The notes beneath the pieces were generated by a model. The model had not been told where the DNA came from, made no database searches, and worked only from the letters and a program-made list of their open reading frames with translations. Below, one piece after another: positions 62,017 through 64,000 of a stretch of DNA of 64,000 nucleotides; position 1 is the stretch's first letter; every line of letters begins with the position of its first letter. Both the position numbers and the translations under genes were made by a program. The stretch is from an uncultured Anaerolineae bacterium (GTDB taxonomy: Bacteria; Chloroflexota; Anaerolineae; Anaerolineales; Villigracilaceae), in NCBI GenBank assembly GCA_903822545.1, contig CAIJPN010000041.1, forward strand, positions 25,643 to 89,642, given 5' to 3'.

Positions 62017-62460
62017 CTAACCGGCCAGCTTTTTTTCTATTGCCACGCGGATGCTTTCCATCAGCGGTTTGTGGGTTTTGGGGTCGAACCTGGGCATCTG
62101 ATCCCACGGGTAGAACCAGACCGGGTTGTGGCGATATTCATCGGGCTCGGCGGCATAACGCGGGATGATGTGGGCATGCAGGGCCGGATCAGAATTGCCC
62201 AGGATTTCGTAGTTGATGCGCGCGGCGCTGGTGACTTCGAGCAGGGCGTCGCCAATGATAGACATATCGAGCAGGAAGCGTGTGCGGGCTTCGGGGGGCA
62301 GGTCATTCAGCGATGGCACCACCGGGTCTGGCAGCAGCAGGCAGTAGCCGTTGAGTACCTGCACATCGCCAAAAACTGCCCAACCGGATGGCATTTTGCA
62401 CAATACGGTGGGGTTTTGCCCTTTTCGGGCCATTTCTACGCGGGTGTGGATTAAGGTCAT
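62017..62460 (-). CDS. HIT-like protein
   Basis: A 147-residue HIT-fold protein. The histidine triad region is seen as DPALHAHIIPRYAAEPDEYR (HxHxx type, with the third His not clearly present), after LNGYCLLLPDPVVPSLNDLP. Such proteins are nucleotide hydrolases or transferases. No ribosome site is seen before the ATG at 62460. The C-terminal part carries WFYPWDQMPRFDPKTHKPLM. Confidence 0.78.
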   Translation of the reverse strand: MTLIHTRVEMARKGQNPTVLCKMPSGWAVFGDVQVLNGYCLLLPDPVVPSLNDLPPEARTRFLLDMSIIGDALLEVTSAARINYEILGNSDPALHAHIIPRYAAEPDEYRHNPVWFYPWDQMPRFDPKTHKPLMESIRVAIEKKLAG

Positions 62461-62482
62461 GGGGGCTGTGGAAAGTGGCAGA

Positions 62483-62656
62483 TTAGATGTGCCTGGATTT
62501 TACAGCCTGGTTTAAAAGCCAGGCTATTTTTTGCGCTCTTTCTTCTGCATCTTCATTGTTTTCATAATTGGAGCAGACGCAAATTTCGCGCTTTTCGGTC
62601 TGGTCAATCACCTGGAAGGTGTTCGTATCAAATTTGTGGACGGTATATCTTGGCAT
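62483..62656 (-). CDS. 57-residue protein downstream of the nuclease-like gene
   Basis: A short open frame not previously obvious: MPRYTVHKFDTNTFQVIDQT at the start and a charged helical C-terminal half (ENNEDAEERAQKIAWLLNQA). ATG at 62656 lies six bases after the stop of the HARE-HTH gene, with AGGT five bases before it. Base composition is AT-rich like that gene. It has the look of a single-domain beta-beta-alpha protein; no family is recognised. It is probably co-transcribed with the gene upstream. Confidence 0.65.
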   Translation of the reverse strand: MPRYTVHKFDTNTFQVIDQTEKREICVCSNYENNEDAEERAQKIAWLLNQAVKSRHI

Positions 62657-62662
62657 GTTGAC

Positions 62663-63664
62663 CTACATAAGGGCTTGTTCTGCCAAAGCAGATGCGGAAA
62701 TTTTGGTATGAAGTTCTGAAACAGCATCATAATCCCAAAATTTTACATGGGGCTTGATAGGGGCAAAGGCGCTCAGTGATATTTTGTTATCAAACTCGGC
62801 TCGGCGGTGACTGTCAGCAACGATATAGTAATTTACCCTGAAATCCTGGAATTCAACAAATTTGAGCAACGAGTTGTAAATATCGGTGGAATGTTCAACT
62901 TCAAAGAAAGAATGGGGATATTTTCGAGAATTAAACCATGAAACATCAATTGTGATGGCTTTTTGCAAAACATTGGGGTAGGTGAACTCATATAATTTGG
63001 AAATTGTTGCCACTTCGCCCAATTTTTGCTGCGAAAACGGTTTGTTTTTATCTTGAGATGGAATAAAGGTCTCAAATCCTTTGAAATTACCGATTTCAAC
63101 CACCAAACCCTGGAAAAAGTAATGTGAATATTCTTTGCTTTTGGTTGACGGTTTTGTTTCGGTGAATATTTCCATCACCTTGTCTTTTTCAGCTGTCAAA
63201 GCCCACAATCCTGGGCGGATTTTGAAAAATTCCGCGTTGGTTTGAACAATCCTGCGAATACTGGCAAAAGGTGTTTTTGTTCCCCATTTGCAATCAGGGA
63301 TTTTCGGCACCGATTGATACAGCTGACCCAAAGTGGCATAACCGCCATTTTGGGTCATGGCTTCAATAACCGCCTCATGTTGTTTCATGTGCTTTTGTCT
63401 CCAAGAGGAAATACCCGAAACTTCATACCAACAATTGTCGCACAAATCTGGCGAATTGGTTGGAGCTTCTTTCTTGCAAATTTTCTTGCCGCAGCGTTGA
63501 CATTCCCACAGCTCACCAGAACATCCCTCGTGGTTTTTACTCTGGCAGCCGAAAATCCGGTCAGTATGGGCATCATAATAGCTGCTAAAAAATTGTTGAA
63601 AGGCACGAAAAGGGTCAAAACCAGGGTAAATCATCGACATTTGCTTCACATTCTTGTGTGACAT
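62663..63664 (-). CDS. Zinc-binding, HARE-HTH and restriction-nuclease-like protein
   Basis: A 333-residue protein, AT-richer than its surroundings. The N-terminal 100 residues hold a Cys-rich cluster (CQSKNHEGCSGELWECQRCG, then CKK...CDNCW). Residues about 90-165 (HEAVIEAMTQNGGYATLGQL to FKIRPGLWALT) match a HARE-HTH DNA-binding domain. The last 150 residues contain AITIDVSWF and FFEVEHSTDIYNSLLKF, a pattern seen in PD-(D/E)XK-type restriction-like nucleases (Asp, then Glu-x-Glu). Such combinations occur in restriction and defence genes. The start at 63664 is preferred since TATATT lies six bases ahead; ATG at 63640 or GTG at 63688 are alternatives. Confidence 0.72.
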   Translation of the reverse strand: MSHKNVKQMSMIYPGFDPFRAFQQFFSSYYDAHTDRIFGCQSKNHEGCSGELWECQRCGKKICKKEAPTNSPDLCDNCWYEVSGISSWRQKHMKQHEAVIEAMTQNGGYATLGQLYQSVPKIPDCKWGTKTPFASIRRIVQTNAEFFKIRPGLWALTAEKDKVMEIFTETKPSTKSKEYSHYFFQGLVVEIGNFKGFETFIPSQDKNKPFSQQKLGEVATISKLYEFTYPNVLQKAITIDVSWFNSRKYPHSFFEVEHSTDIYNSLLKFVEFQDFRVNYYIVADSHRRAEFDNKISLSAFAPIKPHVKFWDYDAVSELHTKISASALAEQALM

Positions 63665-63782
63665 GTGCCAAATATAGAAGAATGTCACTCAAATTACCAC
63701 CTGATAAAAGTGACATCTGGCAAGTTGCATACCACTGGCCCGCGCTGGGCGGCTGGAAGAGCCTGGAAAGCCATATCCCGGC

Positions 63783-63884
63783 ATGGTAGCCTGGTTTGAT
63801 CGCTTGAAAACCAAAATCCAAAGCCTTCAAACTGAAATCCAAAGCCTTCAAACCAAAATCCAAAGCCTTCAAACCAAAATCTAA
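63783..63884 (+). pseudogene. Possible coiled-coil reading frame broken by a stop in the 21-bp repeats
   Basis: On the plus strand ATG at 63783 opens MVAWFDRLKTKIQSLQTEIQ and continues in KIQSLQT heptads, an ideal coiled-coil pattern with Ile and Leu at a/d. One unit has TAA (63882-63884) in place of CAA, ending the frame after 33 residues; beyond it the heptads continue to the window edge. It may be the start of a broken repeat-protein gene, or chance coding potential in a satellite. Confidence 0.35.
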
Positions 63885-64000
63885 AGCCTTCAAACCAAAA
63901 TCCAAAGCCTTCAAACCAAAATCCAAAGCCTTCAAACCAAAATCCAAAGCCTTCAAACCAAAATCCAAAGCCTTCAAACCAAAATCCAAAGCCTTCAAAC
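63811..64000. repeat. 21-bp tandem repeat array, running off the window
   Basis: Nine nearly identical units of CCAAAATCCAAAGCCTTCAAA from 63811 to 63999, with changes only in units 2 (CTGAAATCC) and 4 (ATCTAAAG). Because 21 is a multiple of three, each frame reads as a 7-residue repeat: KIQSLQT on the plus strand and KALDFGL on the minus strand. No spacers, so not a CRISPR. Confidence 0.92.

Noticed and set aside
63615..63998. Minus-strand frame reading KALDFGL repeats
   Set aside because: It is open only because the 21-bp unit has no stop in that frame. Its tail overlaps the start of the nuclease-like gene and does not look like protein; it is kept as a repeat only.
63811..64000. Possible CRISPR array
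   Set aside because: Units follow each other directly without spacers.

Overview
This 64 kb window reads as a chromosomal segment of a member of the phylum Chloroflexota, most likely class Anaerolineae. That placement is inferred from gene style and content: a moderately GC-rich genome, many TPT/PAP-rich lipoproteins, an acyl-CoA carboxylase beta subunit near separate methylmalonyl-CoA mutase parts, a GlmL-like ATPase in an uncharacterised operon, several apparently leaderless genes, and many short dispersed repeats. No rRNA and no recognisable transposase is present. One tRNA gene (Leu, CAA), a SAM-I riboswitch and a tryptophan T-box are present.

Layout. 1-4.3 kb: the start of a large lipoprotein (cut by the window edge), then a peptide/oligopeptide ABC importer operon on the minus strand whose binding protein appears circularly permuted. 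4.4-7.2 kb: radical SAM enzyme AmrS, MobA and an NAD-dependent epimerase. 7.2-10.3 kb: homoserine kinase, acyl-CoA carboxylase beta and a four-helix-bundle gene bounded by 15-bp inverted repeats. 10.5-14.6 kb: an MFS transporter, then a SAM-riboswitch-controlled metY-metA pair. 14.6-23.8 kb: an ECF sigma factor with an anti-sigma factor fused to a TolB-like propeller, a signal-less solute-binding protein, PepF, a lipoprotein, YchF and tRNA-Leu. 23.9-34.3 kb: AzlCD, a polyprenol/phytol kinase-like protein, an M42 peptidase, a thioesterase, an MBL hydrolase, MutY, a prs-mutM operon, and MeaB with the B12-binding mutase subunit.

34.7-43.9 kb: eight tightly packed plus-strand genes, nearly all of unknown function. 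They encode several membrane proteins, a 1127-residue scaffold with about 20 short DWL motifs, a GlmL/MutL-type ASKHA ATPase, a protein with lipoyl-like motifs, and a bitopic protein with an LPXTG-like tail. This is the best candidate here for an undescribed system, probably a membrane-anchored complex driven or regulated by an actin-like ATPase.

44-50.8 kb: phosphohexomutase, a DUF389 membrane protein, a HAD hydrolase, then frr-uppS-cdsA-glpX. 50.8-55.7 kb: a T-box-controlled trpE-trpS-trpG-trpD operon whose gaps each hold a different family of short repeat. 55.7-64 kb: PcrA/UvrD, MscL, a secreted lysozyme-like protein, a LysR regulator, MazG and a HIT protein. The window ends with a lower-GC HARE-HTH/nuclease-like gene, a 57-residue protein and a 21-bp tandem repeat array.
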